Positions 45,858-56,876 are shown, numbered from the stretch's first letter. The stretch is DNA of 64,000 nucleotides from Massilia polaris (GCF_012927275.1 NZ_JABBGG010000009.1:149161-213160); one strand, 5' to 3'. Made by a program: numbers and translations. Notes: generated by a model not told the origin, from the letters alone.

Positions 45858-47161
45858 TGGCTGACCTGAGCATCGAATTCTGCGGCATCAAGGCGCCGAA
45901 CCCATTCTGGCTGGCCTCCGCGCCGCCAACCGATAAAGCCTACAACGTGGTGCGCGCCTTCGAAGCAGGATGGGGCGGCGTGGTGTGGAAGACGCTGGGC
46001 GAGGACCCGGCGGCCGTCAACGTCTCGTCGCGCTACTCCGCGCACTACGGAAAGAACCGCGAAGTCCTCGGCTTTAACAATATCGAGCTGATCACCGACC
46101 GCAGCCTGGAAATCAACCTGCGCGAAATCACCCAGGTGAAGAAGGACTGGCCCGACCGCGCGATGATCGTCTCGCTGATGCTGCCATGCGAAGAGCATTA
46201 CTGGGCCGATATCCTGCCGAAGATCGAGGCGACCGGCGCGGACGGCATCGAGCTTAACTTTGGCTGCCCGCACGGCATGCCGGAACGCGGCATGGGCGCG
46301 GCCGTCGGCCAGGTCCCCGAATACGTCGAGCTGGTCACGCGCTGGTGCAAGCAGCACACGCGCCTGCCGGTCATCGTCAAGCTGACACCAAATATCACCG
46401 ACGTGCGCAAGCCGGCGCGTGCCGCGAAGGCCGGCGGCGCCGATGCGGTGTCGCTGATTAATACGATCAATTCGATCACCCACCTCGACCTCGACCGCAT
46501 GGTGGCGTTCCCGATCGTCGGCAACGCCAGCACCCACGGCGGCTACTGCGGTTCGGCGGTCAAGCCGATCGCGCTGAACATGGTGGCCGAAATCGCCCGC
46601 GACCCTGAAACCCACGGTTTGCCGATTTCCGGCATTGGCGGCATCGGCAACTGGCGCGATGCGGCCGAATTCATCGCGCTTGGCGCCAGTTCGGTGCAGG
46701 TGTGTACCGCCGCGATGCTGCACGGTTTTGGCATCGTCAAGGAGATGAAGGATGGCTTGTCGCGCTGGATGGACGAGAAGGGCTATGCAAACATCGCCGC
46801 GTTCTCGGGCAAGGCAGTGCCGAACACGACCGACTGGAAGTACCTGGACATGAACTACGCGGTGATCGCGCAGATCGACCAGGACAAGTGCATCAAGTGC
46901 GGCAAGTGCTATGTCGCCTGCGAGGACACTTCGCACCAGGCCATCGCGCGGCTGGTCAGCGAGACCGAGGAGCGCACTTACGAGGTGATCAAGGATGAAT
47001 GCATCGGCTGCAACCTGTGCGAGATCACCTGTCCGGTGGAGGCATGCATCACCATGGTGCCGCAGCAGACTGGCAAGCCGTATATGAACTGGACGCAGGA
47101 TCCGCGGAATCCGCGTGCGGAGAACGTGGCGACTGAAACTCCGGAGCGAGTACTTATCTAA
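45857..47161 (+). CDS. preA: NAD-dependent dihydropyrimidine dehydrogenase, subunit PreA
   Basis: FMN and catalytic subunit, 434 residues. The dihydroorotate-dehydrogenase-like barrel (1-320) holds CGIKAPNPFWLASAPPTDK, GWGGVVWKTLGED, ELNFGCPHGMPERGMGAA, VKLTPNITDVRKPARAAKAGGADAVSLINTINS and GIGGIGNWRDAAEFIALGASSVQVCTA. Two 4Fe-4S clusters follow: CIKCGKCYVACEDTSHQAI and CIGCNLCEITCPVEACITM. The start ATG 45857 is chosen from the GGAGG box and the family start MADLSIEF; an in-frame ATG 105 bases upstream lies inside preT. Confidence 0.95.
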   Translation: MADLSIEFCGIKAPNPFWLASAPPTDKAYNVVRAFEAGWGGVVWKTLGEDPAAVNVSSRYSAHYGKNREVLGFNNIELITDRSLEINLREITQVKKDWPDRAMIVSLMLPCEEHYWADILPKIEATGADGIELNFGCPHGMPERGMGAAVGQVPEYVELVTRWCKQHTRLPVIVKLTPNITDVRKPARAAKAGGADAVSLINTINSITHLDLDRMVAFPIVGNASTHGGYCGSAVKPIALNMVAEIARDPETHGLPISGIGGIGNWRDAAEFIALGASSVQVCTAAMLHGFGIVKEMKDGLSRWMDEKGYANIAAFSGKAVPNTTDWKYLDMNYAVIAQIDQDKCIKCGKCYVACEDTSHQAIARLVSETEERTYEVIKDECIGCNLCEITCPVEACITMVPQQTGKPYMNWTQDPRNPRAENVATETPERVLI

Positions 47162-47244
47162 CGGCGTACGGGCTGTCAATATGCCATCGCTTTGCGTTAA
47201 ACTGACTTAGCATTTTTGCCTCGACTAAAACGGAGAACAACACT

Positions 47245-48729
47245 GTGAGCAAAGACCTGTCAGCGAACACGCAGCTTTGGAACGAAGACCTGGCCCCGAC
47301 CACCGCGGCCCAGCGCACATGGCGCTGGTACCACTTTGCGGCGCTGTGGGTCGGGATGGTGATGTGCATCCCGGCATACACCCTGTCTGCGACGCTGATC
47401 GAAAGCGGCATGTCCGGCTACCAGGCCGTGGTCACTGTGTTCCTGGCAAACGCCATCGTGCTGATCCCGATGCTGCTGATCGGCCACGCCGGCACCAAGT
47501 ACGGCATTCCGTACGCTGTGCTGGCGCGTTCGTCGTTCGGGACCACCGGGGCGCGGCTTCCCGCGCTGATGCGCGCCATCGTCGCGTGCGGCTGGTACGG
47601 CATCCAGACCTGGTTCGGCGGCAGCATGATCTACACGCTGCTCGGCGTGATGCTCGGGTATGAGATCGGCGGCGACAAGATCGCCGGCCTTGGCATCAAC
47701 GGCGCCCAGCTGGCCTGCTTCCTCGGTTTCTGGCTGATCCAGCTGTATTACGTCGTACACGGCATCGATTCGATCCGCAAGCTCGAAACCTACACAGCCC
47801 CCCTCAAGATCCTGATCTGCTTCGTGCTGCTTGGCTGGGTCTACAACAAGGCCGGCGGGTTCGGCCCGCTGCTGGACGCGCCGTCGCAGTTCGTCGAAGG
47901 CGGCAAAAAAGCCGGCCAGTTCTGGACTACTTTCTGGCCTTCGCTGACGGCGATGGTCGGCTTCTGGGCCACGCTGGCGCTGAACATCCCTGATTTCACC
48001 CGCTTCGCCAAAACCCAGCGCGACCAGGTGATCGGCCAGGCCGTGGGCCTTCCTGTACCAATGGGACTGCTGGCCGCGCTGGCGGTCATCGTCACTTCGG
48101 CTACCGTGGTCCTTTACGGCAAGGCGCTTTGGGACCCAGTCGACCTGGCCAGCCGCATGACCGGCATCGCCGTGCTGATCGCGCTGATCGTGCTGCTGGT
48201 CGATACCGTCAGCGTCAACCTCGCGGCCAACCTGGTCGGACCGGCGTACGATTTCTCGGCGCTCTCGCCGAAGCACATTTCGTATCGCACCGGCGGCTAC
48301 ATCACGGCCGGCATCGCGCTGGTCATGATGCCGTGGAAGATACTGGAAACGACGCAAGGCTACATCTTCACCTGGCTGATCGGCTACTCGGCGCTGCTTG
48401 GGCCGATCGCAGGCATCATGATCATCGATTACTACTTCATCCGCAAAACCACGCTGAACGTCGACGACCTGTATCGCCACGGTGGCGTGTACACGTACCG
48501 CAACGGCTGGAATGTCGCCGCCATCGTCGCCTTCGTGCTGGGCGTGCTGCCGAATATCCCGGGCTTCCTGAACGCTGCTTTCCCCGCGTCGTTCCCTGAA
48601 GTCGGCGACATCTTCAAGACGATTTACACCTACGCCTGGTTTGTCGGCGTGGCGATTGCCGCCATTGTCTACGGCGTACTGATGATCGGGCGCACGCAGC
48701 CTGCGCTGCGCCCTGCAACCCATTCCTAG
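47245..48729 (+). CDS. NCS1 family nucleobase:cation symporter
   Basis: A 494-residue carrier with 12 transmembrane helices. The NCS1 N-terminus NEDLAPTTAAQRTWRWYHFAALWVGMVMCIPAYTLSA, PYAVLARSSFGTTGARLPALMRAIVACGWYGIQTWFGG, and SVNLAANLVGPAYDFSALSPKHIS with YFIRKTTLNVDDLY match bacterial and plant NCS1 carriers of uracil, allantoin or hydantoin. The conserved WYGIQTW (Trp and Gln of the substrate site) is intact. GTG 47245 is the start, with CGGAGA upstream. The location between preA and hydA suggests uracil, thymine or a dihydropyrimidine as substrate. Confidence 0.93.
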   Translation: MSKDLSANTQLWNEDLAPTTAAQRTWRWYHFAALWVGMVMCIPAYTLSATLIESGMSGYQAVVTVFLANAIVLIPMLLIGHAGTKYGIPYAVLARSSFGTTGARLPALMRAIVACGWYGIQTWFGGSMIYTLLGVMLGYEIGGDKIAGLGINGAQLACFLGFWLIQLYYVVHGIDSIRKLETYTAPLKILICFVLLGWVYNKAGGFGPLLDAPSQFVEGGKKAGQFWTTFWPSLTAMVGFWATLALNIPDFTRFAKTQRDQVIGQAVGLPVPMGLLAALAVIVTSATVVLYGKALWDPVDLASRMTGIAVLIALIVLLVDTVSVNLAANLVGPAYDFSALSPKHISYRTGGYITAGIALVMMPWKILETTQGYIFTWLIGYSALLGPIAGIMIIDYYFIRKTTLNVDDLYRHGGVYTYRNGWNVAAIVAFVLGVLPNIPGFLNAAFPASFPEVGDIFKTIYTYAWFVGVAIAAIVYGVLMIGRTQPALRPATHS

Positions 48730-50142
<1,413 letters not shown>

Positions 50143-50172
50143 GTTTTACATCACCGCTTACTGGAGCTGAAC

Positions 50173-51414
50173 ATGAACGACCTGCGTATCAATGGCGACC
50201 GCCTGTGGGCCTCGCTGATGGAGTTGGCGAAGATCGGCGCAACGCCGAAGGGCGGCGTCAAGCGCCTGGCGCTGACGGACCTCGACAAGCAGGGCCGCGA
50301 CCTGGTCGTCGGGTGGGCGAAGGAAGCCGGCCTGTCGGTGACGGTCGACCAGATCGGCAATGTGTTCATGCGCCGCGAGGGTAGCAATCCGTCGCTGCCT
50401 CCGGTGATGACCGGCTCCCATATCGATACGCAGCCGACCGGCGGCAAGTTCGACGGCAACTACGGTGTGCTGGCCGGCCTCGAAGTCGTGCGTACGCTGA
50501 ACGACCGCGGCATCGTCACCGAAGCGCCGATCGAAGTCGCGTTCTGGACCAACGAGGAAGGCTCGCGCTTCGTGCCGGTGATGATGGGTTCGGGCGTGTT
50601 CTGCGGCGCCTTCAGCCTCGATACCGCATATGCCGCCGTCGACACCGAAGGCAAGAGCGTGCGCGACGAACTGGCGCGCATCGGCTACATGGGCGACCAG
50701 GTGCCGGGACAGCATCCGATCGGCGCGTATTTTGAAACGCATATCGAGCAGGGCCCGGTGCTGGAAGACGCGGACAAGGTTATTGGCGTGGTGCCGGCAG
50801 TGATGGGGCTGTCGTGGTACGACTGCGTCGTCAGCGGCATGGAGGCACACGCAGGGCCGACGCCGATGGGACTGCGCAAGGACGCGCTGCAGGTCGCGAC
50901 GCGCATCATGCAGGAGGTGGTGCAGATCGCGAACCGCTATCCGCCGTATGGGCGCGGGACCGTGGGCATGGTGCAGGTGTTCCCGAACAGCCGCAACGTG
51001 ATACCCGGCGAGGTCAAGTTCAGCATCGACCTGCGCAACGTGAATGACGAACTGCTCAACACGATGCATGAAGAGATGCTGGCCTTTGTCGACAAGACCA
51101 GCGCAGACTCCGGGCTGTCGATCAAGGTCGAGCGGGTGTCGTACTACCCGCCATGCCCGTTCCATCCCGATTGCGTCGATGCGGTACGCGCAGCGACTGA
51201 AAAACTCGGCTACTCGACCATGGACGTCGTTTCCGGCGCGGGCCATGATGCCATCTATACGGCGCGCGTCGCGCCTTCGGGGATGATCTTCGTGCCGTGC
51301 AAGGACGGCATCAGCCACAACGAGATCGAAGACGCGCAGCCCGGCCACCTCGAAGCGGGTTGCAACGTGCTGCTGCATGCGATGCTCGAACGGGCGCGGG
51401 TGATCTCGAACTAA
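50173..51414 (+). CDS. Beta-ureidopropionase (M20-type N-carbamoyl amidohydrolase)
   Basis: A 413-residue zinc-dependent hydrolase of the hydantoinase/carbamoylase class. Metal and catalytic motifs are TGSHIDTQPTGGKFDGNYGVLAGLE, AFWTNEEGSRFVPVMMGSGVF, YFETHIEQGPVLED, GMEAHAGPTPMGLRKDA (dimerisation His) and SGAGHDAIYTA; Arg in the MGLRKD segment binds the carboxylate. In this context it should cleave N-carbamoyl-beta-alanine to beta-alanine, CO2 and ammonia, giving the substrate for the transaminase. Allantoate amidohydrolase is the main alternative by homology, but that role is taken by 52796-54547. Confidence 0.92.
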   Translation: MNDLRINGDRLWASLMELAKIGATPKGGVKRLALTDLDKQGRDLVVGWAKEAGLSVTVDQIGNVFMRREGSNPSLPPVMTGSHIDTQPTGGKFDGNYGVLAGLEVVRTLNDRGIVTEAPIEVAFWTNEEGSRFVPVMMGSGVFCGAFSLDTAYAAVDTEGKSVRDELARIGYMGDQVPGQHPIGAYFETHIEQGPVLEDADKVIGVVPAVMGLSWYDCVVSGMEAHAGPTPMGLRKDALQVATRIMQEVVQIANRYPPYGRGTVGMVQVFPNSRNVIPGEVKFSIDLRNVNDELLNTMHEEMLAFVDKTSADSGLSIKVERVSYYPPCPFHPDCVDAVRAATEKLGYSTMDVVSGAGHDAIYTARVAPSGMIFVPCKDGISHNEIEDAQPGHLEAGCNVLLHAMLERARVISN

Positions 51415-51421
51415 GCGGCTG

Positions 51422-52708
51422 TCAATCCTGCTCAGGAATGGGCCGGACAACCAAAAAGTGATACGACATCGCGCCAAGGAAGGCGATCGCGGCGCCGGTC
51501 AGCAACGCTGGCACGAACGACCAGGTCTGCGCGATGTAGCCGGTCAGGATCGGTGCAAGCGCACCGCCAAGAAAGCCGCCGAAGTTCTGGATCGCCCCGA
51601 GCGACGCGATGCGGCTCGGAGGCGCCGCCACCGTGGCGAGCGACCACGAACAGGCCGACGAGGCGTTGGCGAGGAAGATGACGATCGAGATGCAGGCCAC
51701 GGCCAGGACATTACTCTCGACCAGTGCAGCCGGAATCGTGAACGCCACCATGCCAAGCATCGCCACCACCACCGCGTTGCGGCGCGCGGCTACCGGCGAG
51801 GCAGCGCCACGGGTCACCCGATCGGAAGCCCATCCGGCCAGCAGGGCGCCAGCGAAGCCACAAAAGAAGGGTATGGAGGCCGCGATGCCGGACTGCGCCA
51901 GGTCCATATGCCGTTCAGTCCTCAGGTAGCCTGGCAGCCAGGTCAGGTAGACCCAGTTGAGGTAGACCGAGCCGAAAAAGCCGAGCATCATGCCCCATGT
52001 GGCGCGGTGACGGAACAGTGCGCGCCAGGCGGCAAAGTCCACTTTCGGTTTCGCCTTGCCTGCGTCATCCCCTTCAAGATACGCGCGCTCGACGGCGGTC
52101 AGTTGCTCGCGTACCGGATCGCGATAAAGGGCGACCCAGACGACTGCCGCCACCAAGCCAAGCGCGCCAGTGACGAAGAAGGCCCAATGCCAGCTCGTCG
52201 CGACAATCAACGGCGAGAGCAGCAAGGGCGCGAGCGCCACGCCGAGCGGCGAAGCCGAATTGTAGATGCCGGTCGGTGTCCCGCGCGAACGTAACGGGAA
52301 CCAGTTGCTGACGACCCGTGCCGCCGCCGGAAACTGCGGCGCCTCGCCGATACCGAGCGCGATGCGCGCGATCACGAACCAGCCGAAGGTCGCCGCCAGT
52401 CCACCCGCGGCTTGCGCCAGCGACCAGATCACCAGCCCGATACCGAGCAGCCAGCGCGGCCCCACCTTGTCGACCAGCGCGCCGACGGGGAGCTGGCATA
52501 GCGCATAGCTCCACGAAAATGCCGACAGCAGCAGGCCCATTTGGCCGAGTGACAGGCCGAGGTCAGCGCGAATGTACTCATTGGCCACGGCCAGGGTGGC
52601 GCGGTCCAGGTAATTAATAACGCCGCAGACCACCAGCAGCACGAGCGCCAGGGTTTGGCTACGGCGAATACGGGGAGGCGTGGCTTGGTCAGCAGGGATA
52701 TAGATCAT
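51422..52708 (-). CDS. MFS transporter (anion:cation symporter-like)
   Basis: A 428-residue carrier with 12 transmembrane segments and the cytoplasmic loop 2-3 motif DKVGPRWLLGIGLVIWSLAQAAGG. Family parts include GVINYLDRATLAVANEYIRADLGLSLGQMGLLLSAFSWSYALCQLP, LGIGEAPQFPAAARVVSNWFP and GTPTGIYNSASPLGVALAP, typical of the ACS family of organic-anion carriers. It follows the UraD-amidohydrolase gene on the minus strand by 87 bases, so a ureide, urate or related anion is a possible substrate (inference). Confidence 0.9.
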   Translation of the reverse strand: MIYIPADQATPPRIRRSQTLALVLLVVCGVINYLDRATLAVANEYIRADLGLSLGQMGLLLSAFSWSYALCQLPVGALVDKVGPRWLLGIGLVIWSLAQAAGGLAATFGWFVIARIALGIGEAPQFPAAARVVSNWFPLRSRGTPTGIYNSASPLGVALAPLLLSPLIVATSWHWAFFVTGALGLVAAVVWVALYRDPVREQLTAVERAYLEGDDAGKAKPKVDFAAWRALFRHRATWGMMLGFFGSVYLNWVYLTWLPGYLRTERHMDLAQSGIAASIPFFCGFAGALLAGWASDRVTRGAASPVAARRNAVVVAMLGMVAFTIPAALVESNVLAVACISIVIFLANASSACSWSLATVAAPPSRIASLGAIQNFGGFLGGALAPILTGYIAQTWSFVPALLTGAAIAFLGAMSYHFLVVRPIPEQD

Positions 52709-52795
52709 TTCAGAACGCAGGCTGCGCCGTGGGGAAAATGATGGCGAGTATAGATGACGGCGCGATGCCCGAACAGTGCATCGCGCGGATGGGGG

Positions 52796-54547
52796 TCAGT
52801 TCGATTGAAATTCCCGGAGAAAATCCAGCAGCACCTGACCCGTCACCTCGGCATCATCGGCCGTCATGGTCTCCAGCCGGTTATGGCTGATTCCGCCATT
52901 GCCGCAGCGCGTAAACAGCATCGCGACATCCGTGATCTTCGCCATCGCCATCGCGTCATGTCCCGCGCCCGACGGGAGGTCGTAACGCGGCAAGCCCGCG
53001 CGCTCGACCGCTGCGCCCAGCTGGTCCATCATCCACGGCGCGCACGGCGCCGCCGATGCCGACACCACCTGCCTGATCTCCGCCTCAACCTGGCGCCGTG
53101 CGCAGATCGCGGCGATACCTTCGAGGACATCGTCCACCGCCGCCAGCCGCATCTCGTCGCTCGCAGCGCGGATATCGAGCGACAGCTTGCAGTGACCGGG
53201 AATGACGTTCACCGAACCGTTTGGCACCTCGAGCTGTCCCACCGTGCCGACCAGCGAATTCCCCTGGCTGCAGCGCGACTCCACCATCAGCACGATCTCG
53301 GCCGCCGCAGCTGCGGCGTCCTTGCGCATGGTCATTGGCGTCGTGCCGGCGTGGCTGGCAAGCCCGGTCAGTGTCACCAGAAAGCGCGAACTGCCCGCGA
53401 TCGCGGTAACGACGCCGACCGCCAGACCGTGCTCCAGCAGCACCGGACCCTGTTCGATGTGAACCTCGACAAACCCGAGCAGGCTTGCAGGGTCGCGCGC
53501 AGCGGCGGCAATGGCATTCACGTCATGGCCCGCATCGGCCAGCGCATCGCGCATCGTGACGCCGTCCGCATCAAGCTGGTCCAGCTGCGTCATATCGAAG
53601 CGGCCGGCAATCGCATTACTTCCCAGGAAGGTGCTCTTGAAGCGCACGCCTTCTTCTTCCGCGAAGCCGACAATCTCCAGATGGAAGGGCAGGCGTTCGC
53701 CGCGCGCATCCAGGTGGCTTACGATCGCAATCGGCAGCAGGATGCCGAGCCGACCGTCGTATTTGCCGCCATCGCGCACGGTGTCGTAGTGCGAACCGGT
53801 CATCAGCGTCTTGGCCGAAGGGTCGGCGGCCTCGTAGCGCCCGACCACGTTGCCGACCGGGTCGATGTGCGCAGTCATGCCGGCTTCGCGCATCCAGTCC
53901 GCGATCTGCGCTGCGGTGCGGCGGTGGGTCGGCGTCATGTACGAGCACGTGAGGCAGTTCTCGGCTTCGCTCCACGCGCCGATTGTCTCGGACCACTGCA
54001 TCACCAGCGGACCGAAGCCGGGGTCGAGCTTGAGCAGGTCGTTAAGGCGGATCTCGGCGATGCGATGGATCTGGCGCAGGCATTCGGCCATCTCGTCGGT
54101 GCGCTGGTTCTTCAGGCGGCGGCTAAAGGTCTCGATCACCTGCTGGCGGGTCAGCCCGTTGCCCGTCGGGCCTTTGACCGCGAGGATGAACGGAAAGCCG
54201 AATTTGGCGTTGTAGTCGGCGTTCAGCTTGTGCAGCGTCGCATACTCGTCGGCGCTGCACAGGTTCAGGCCTGACCTGGCCTGCTCGCCCGTCGATTCGG
54301 TGGTCAGTTCGCCTGCGATAGCGGCCTTGCCCGCGAGTTCCGGGTGGGCGCGGATCAGGCCCAGTTGTTCGTCCGTGCTTGCGTTCGACACCACGCCCTG
54401 CAGGGCGAGCTTCAGCGCCACCGGCGTGGCGAACGGGCGCTGCACAGCCGCGCGCTCCGGAATCCATGGCGAGTGTTCATAGATGCCGCGCAGGGTATCG
54501 ACGAAAGCCTGTGGGTCACAGCCGTTCAATTCTTGAAATGTGCTCAT
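52796..54547 (-). CDS. OHCU decarboxylase - allantoate amidohydrolase fusion
   Basis: A 583-residue two-domain protein. Residues 1-165 are 2-oxo-4-hydroxy-4-carboxy-5-ureidoimidazoline decarboxylase (UraD type): STFQELNGCDPQAFVDTLRGIYEHSPWIPERAA, catalytic His68 in AHPELAGKA, SGLNLCSADEYA, NAKFGFPFILAVKGP and the final ECLRQIHRIAEIRLNDLL. Residues about 170-583 are an M20 allantoate amidohydrolase: TGSHYDTVRDGGKYDGRLGIL, GFAEEEGVRFKSTFLGSNA, EVHIEQGPVLLEHG, ASHAGTTPMTMRKDA and SGAGHDAMAMA. The two act in one route from urate to ureidoglycolate, though separated by HIU hydrolase-coupled and allantoinase steps. Start ATG 54547 fits the UraD start; a longer frame upstream is not conserved. Confidence 0.94.
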   Translation of the reverse strand: MSTFQELNGCDPQAFVDTLRGIYEHSPWIPERAAVQRPFATPVALKLALQGVVSNASTDEQLGLIRAHPELAGKAAIAGELTTESTGEQARSGLNLCSADEYATLHKLNADYNAKFGFPFILAVKGPTGNGLTRQQVIETFSRRLKNQRTDEMAECLRQIHRIAEIRLNDLLKLDPGFGPLVMQWSETIGAWSEAENCLTCSYMTPTHRRTAAQIADWMREAGMTAHIDPVGNVVGRYEAADPSAKTLMTGSHYDTVRDGGKYDGRLGILLPIAIVSHLDARGERLPFHLEIVGFAEEEGVRFKSTFLGSNAIAGRFDMTQLDQLDADGVTMRDALADAGHDVNAIAAAARDPASLLGFVEVHIEQGPVLLEHGLAVGVVTAIAGSSRFLVTLTGLASHAGTTPMTMRKDAAAAAAEIVLMVESRCSQGNSLVGTVGQLEVPNGSVNVIPGHCKLSLDIRAASDEMRLAAVDDVLEGIAAICARRQVEAEIRQVVSASAAPCAPWMMDQLGAAVERAGLPRYDLPSGAGHDAMAMAKITDVAMLFTRCGNGGISHNRLETMTADDAEVTGQVLLDFLREFQSN

Positions 54548-54585
54548 GGTCTCTGTCCGGGGATGATGAGGCATATAGTACGCGC

Positions 54586-55524
54586 TTACTTTTGGATCAG
54601 CGCCTTCGCCGCAGCGCTCAGCTGGTCGCGCAGCCATTTGTGTTCGGGCGCCTGGTGGACGCGCTCGTGCCACAGCTGGTAGAAGCGCATCGGCGGGAAT
54701 TTGACCGGCACCGTGAACGTCTTGAGCGGCAGCGTGCGTTCATAGAACCGGATGAACTGGCGGCCGGTGGTCAGCACCAGGTCGGTCTGGGTCAGCATGT
54801 ACGGGATCAGGCCGAAGTAGGCCGATTCGACCGCGACGTTGCGGCGCATGCCTTCGCGCTCGAGGAAGGCGTCGATGACGCCGCGGTGGCCCGGCATCAT
54901 GCGCGACGGCGCCACGTGGGGCAGGCTGAGATAGTCTTCGACAGTCATCGCGTCGCTCTCGGTTCGCCGCGCGTAGGGCGAATCCGCGCGCATGGTGCAG
55001 ATGATCGGGTCCTCGAACAGCTTCGACATGTGCAGGTGCGGCGGCGGTTCGTCCCAGTTGGCGATGACGAGGTCCATGTCGCCGTCCGACAGCATGCGGA
55101 TGTAGTCGACGCCCGGCCCCAGGCTGTGGATCACCACGCGGCTGTTGGGCGAGCCGCGCCGCAGCGCCGCCACCACGTTGGGCAGGAACTGGCTGTCGAG
55201 GTAGTCGGGGGCGGCGATGTTGAAGGTGCGCGCTTCCTGTTCCGGTATAAAGGGAGACTTCTTGACGAACAGGCTCTCGGTTTCGTCGAGGATGCGCTTG
55301 GCCGGCTTGAGCAGGCTTTCGCCGTGCTGGGTCGGCACCATGCCGCGCGCGCCGCGCACCAGCAGCGGGTCGCCGGTCAGTTCGCGCAGCTTGCGCAGCG
55401 ACGCCGAAATCGACGGCTGCGGCTGGTTGAGCTTGAGCGCCACCCGCGAAACATTCTTTTCGACCAGCAACATGTAAAGGATGCGGATCAGGTGGAGATC
55501 AAGGTGCTGGGGAAGGCTGGCCAT
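54586..55524 (-). CDS. LysR family transcriptional regulator
   Basis: A 312-residue regulator. Its HTH (LDLHLIRILYMLLVEKNVSRVALKLNQPQPSISASLRKLRELTGDPLLVRGARGMVPT) is of the variant type with a short N-terminus seen in NodD/LinR-like regulators, and the ligand domain follows (NIAAPDYLDSQFLPNVVAAL). It is divergent from puuD and 38 bases upstream of the UraD-amidohydrolase gene on the minus strand, so it probably controls urate and ureide degradation in both directions (inference). Confidence 0.92.
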   Translation of the reverse strand: MASLPQHLDLHLIRILYMLLVEKNVSRVALKLNQPQPSISASLRKLRELTGDPLLVRGARGMVPTQHGESLLKPAKRILDETESLFVKKSPFIPEQEARTFNIAAPDYLDSQFLPNVVAALRRGSPNSRVVIHSLGPGVDYIRMLSDGDMDLVIANWDEPPPHLHMSKLFEDPIICTMRADSPYARRTESDAMTVEDYLSLPHVAPSRMMPGHRGVIDAFLEREGMRRNVAVESAYFGLIPYMLTQTDLVLTTGRQFIRFYERTLPLKTFTVPVKFPPMRFYQLWHERVHQAPEHKWLRDQLSAAAKALIQK

Positions 55525-55650
55525 GGGGGAATGTATATCAAATCGGTTATGTCGAATATACGCGATTTTTCATGTGGTTGGAATCGAAAGCATTTATCTT
55601 CTGTAAAAATTCGCCGTACTATTGTCGTTGTTCCCGCAACAAGGATTCCC
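55525..55650. promoter_or_regulatory. Divergent promoter region, LysR / puuD
   Basis: AT-rich 126-base gap between start codons. TATAT-N17-ATATA spans 55534-55560, near the LysR start, and may be part of a LysR site. No clear T-N11-A core can be picked with confidence. Confidence 0.4.
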
Positions 55651-56868
55651 ATGGAAGTTTTTGGACACCTGCTCCCCTACGGCCTCGACTGGCTCAACCT
55701 GCTGGTCCGGTGGCTGCACGTCATCACCGGCATCGCATGGATCGGCGCCTCGTTCTATTTTGTCTGGCTCGATAACACGATCCGCCCGCCGGCGCCGGGC
55801 TCCGAGCTGGCCAGCAAGGGCGTGTCGGGCGAGCTGTGGGCGGTCCACGGCGGCGGCTTCTACAACCCGCAAAAGTATCTGGTCGCGCCAGGCGAACTGC
55901 CAAAGGAACTGCACTGGTTCAAGTGGGAGGCATACTCGACCTGGCTGTCCGGCTTCGTGCTGCTGATGATCGTCTACTACTTCAACGCGCAGGCGATGAT
56001 GGTCGATACGGCGGTGGCCGACCTCACAAGCTGGCAGGCGATCGGCATCGGCATTGGCAGCATTGTGCTGGGGTGGATCGTGTACGACCTGCTGTGCCGC
56101 TCGAAACTCGGCCAGCACGACCTTGCGTTCGGCGCCGTGATCTTCACGCTGCTGCTGGCGAGCGCGTACGTGCTGACCCATTACCTGAGCGGTCGCGCGG
56201 CCTACATCCACGTCGGCGCGATGATCGGCACCATGATGGTCGGGAATGTGCTGATGCTGATTATCCCGGGCCAGCGCAAGATGGTGAACGCGATGATGGC
56301 GGGGCAGAAGCCCGACCCGGTCCACGGCCTGAAGGCCAAGCAGCGCAGCGTCCATAACAACTACTTCACGCTGCCGGTCCTGTTCATCATGATCAGCAAC
56401 CACTACGCGATGACCTACCGCCACGAGCATGCGTGGGCGGTGCTGGGCGTGATCATGGCGGCCGGCGTGTTGATCCGCCACTTCTTCAACCTGCGCCACA
56501 AGGGCCGCGTTGAGTGGAAGTATCCGATTGCCGGTATCGCGCTGCTGCTGGCGCTTGCCGTCGCGATTGCGCCGAAGGCGCCTGCCGCACGCGATACCGC
56601 TGCCGACCCGGCGGCGCAGTTTGCCGCGGTCCAGCAGATCATCGGGCAGCGCTGCGTGTCGTGCCATGCGGCGGCGCCGACCCAGCCCGGGTTCGCGTCC
56701 GCGCCGGCCGGCATCATGCTGCACGACGCGGCGTCGATCCGCCAGAACGCGGTCAAGATTTATGAACAGTCGGTGCAGCTCAAGGCTATGCCGATCGGGA
56801 ACCTCACCAACATGACGGACGCCGAACGCGCGCAGGTCGCGGCGTGGTTCGAAGCGGGCGCCAAATAG
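55651..56868 (+). CDS. puuD: Membrane-bound urate hydroxylase with cytochrome c domain
   Basis: Oxidises urate to 5-hydroxyisourate with electrons leaving through a c-type haem. The 405-residue protein begins with the urate-oxidase N-terminal region (LNLLVRWLHVITGIAWIGASFYFVWLDN, GVSGELWAVHGGGFYNPQKYLVAP, WFKWEAYSTWLSGF) and has about nine transmembrane helices. The C-terminal cytochrome c (from about residue 320) has C335-V-S-C338-H339 and a Met ligand in SVQLKAMPIGN. AAGGATTCCC precedes ATG 55651. Its product feeds the UraD domain of 52796-54547; the M20 gene follows 8 bases later. Confidence 0.95.
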   Translation: MEVFGHLLPYGLDWLNLLVRWLHVITGIAWIGASFYFVWLDNTIRPPAPGSELASKGVSGELWAVHGGGFYNPQKYLVAPGELPKELHWFKWEAYSTWLSGFVLLMIVYYFNAQAMMVDTAVADLTSWQAIGIGIGSIVLGWIVYDLLCRSKLGQHDLAFGAVIFTLLLASAYVLTHYLSGRAAYIHVGAMIGTMMVGNVLMLIIPGQRKMVNAMMAGQKPDPVHGLKAKQRSVHNNYFTLPVLFIMISNHYAMTYRHEHAWAVLGVIMAAGVLIRHFFNLRHKGRVEWKYPIAGIALLLALAVAIAPKAPAARDTAADPAAQFAAVQQIIGQRCVSCHAAAPTQPGFASAPAGIMLHDAASIRQNAVKIYEQSVQLKAMPIGNLTNMTDAERAQVAAWFEAGAK

Positions 56869-56876
56869 GAATCGAC

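Noticed and set aside
47178..47200. CTTTGCGT near the NCS1 gene as part of a second c-di-GMP riboswitch
   Set aside because: The GGCAAACC element and paired stems of the aptamer are absent around it.
50173..51414. Allantoate amidohydrolase for this M20-type gene
   Set aside because: It follows dihydropyrimidinase in the pyrimidine operon, and a separate allantoate amidohydrolase fused to UraD is present at 52796-54547; ureidopropionase fits better.
54379..55650. Long in-frame extension upstream of puuD giving an 829-residue product
   Set aside because: The extension lies antisense to the LysR gene and has no homology; the family starts at MEVFGHLLPYG with a ribosome-binding site before ATG 55651.
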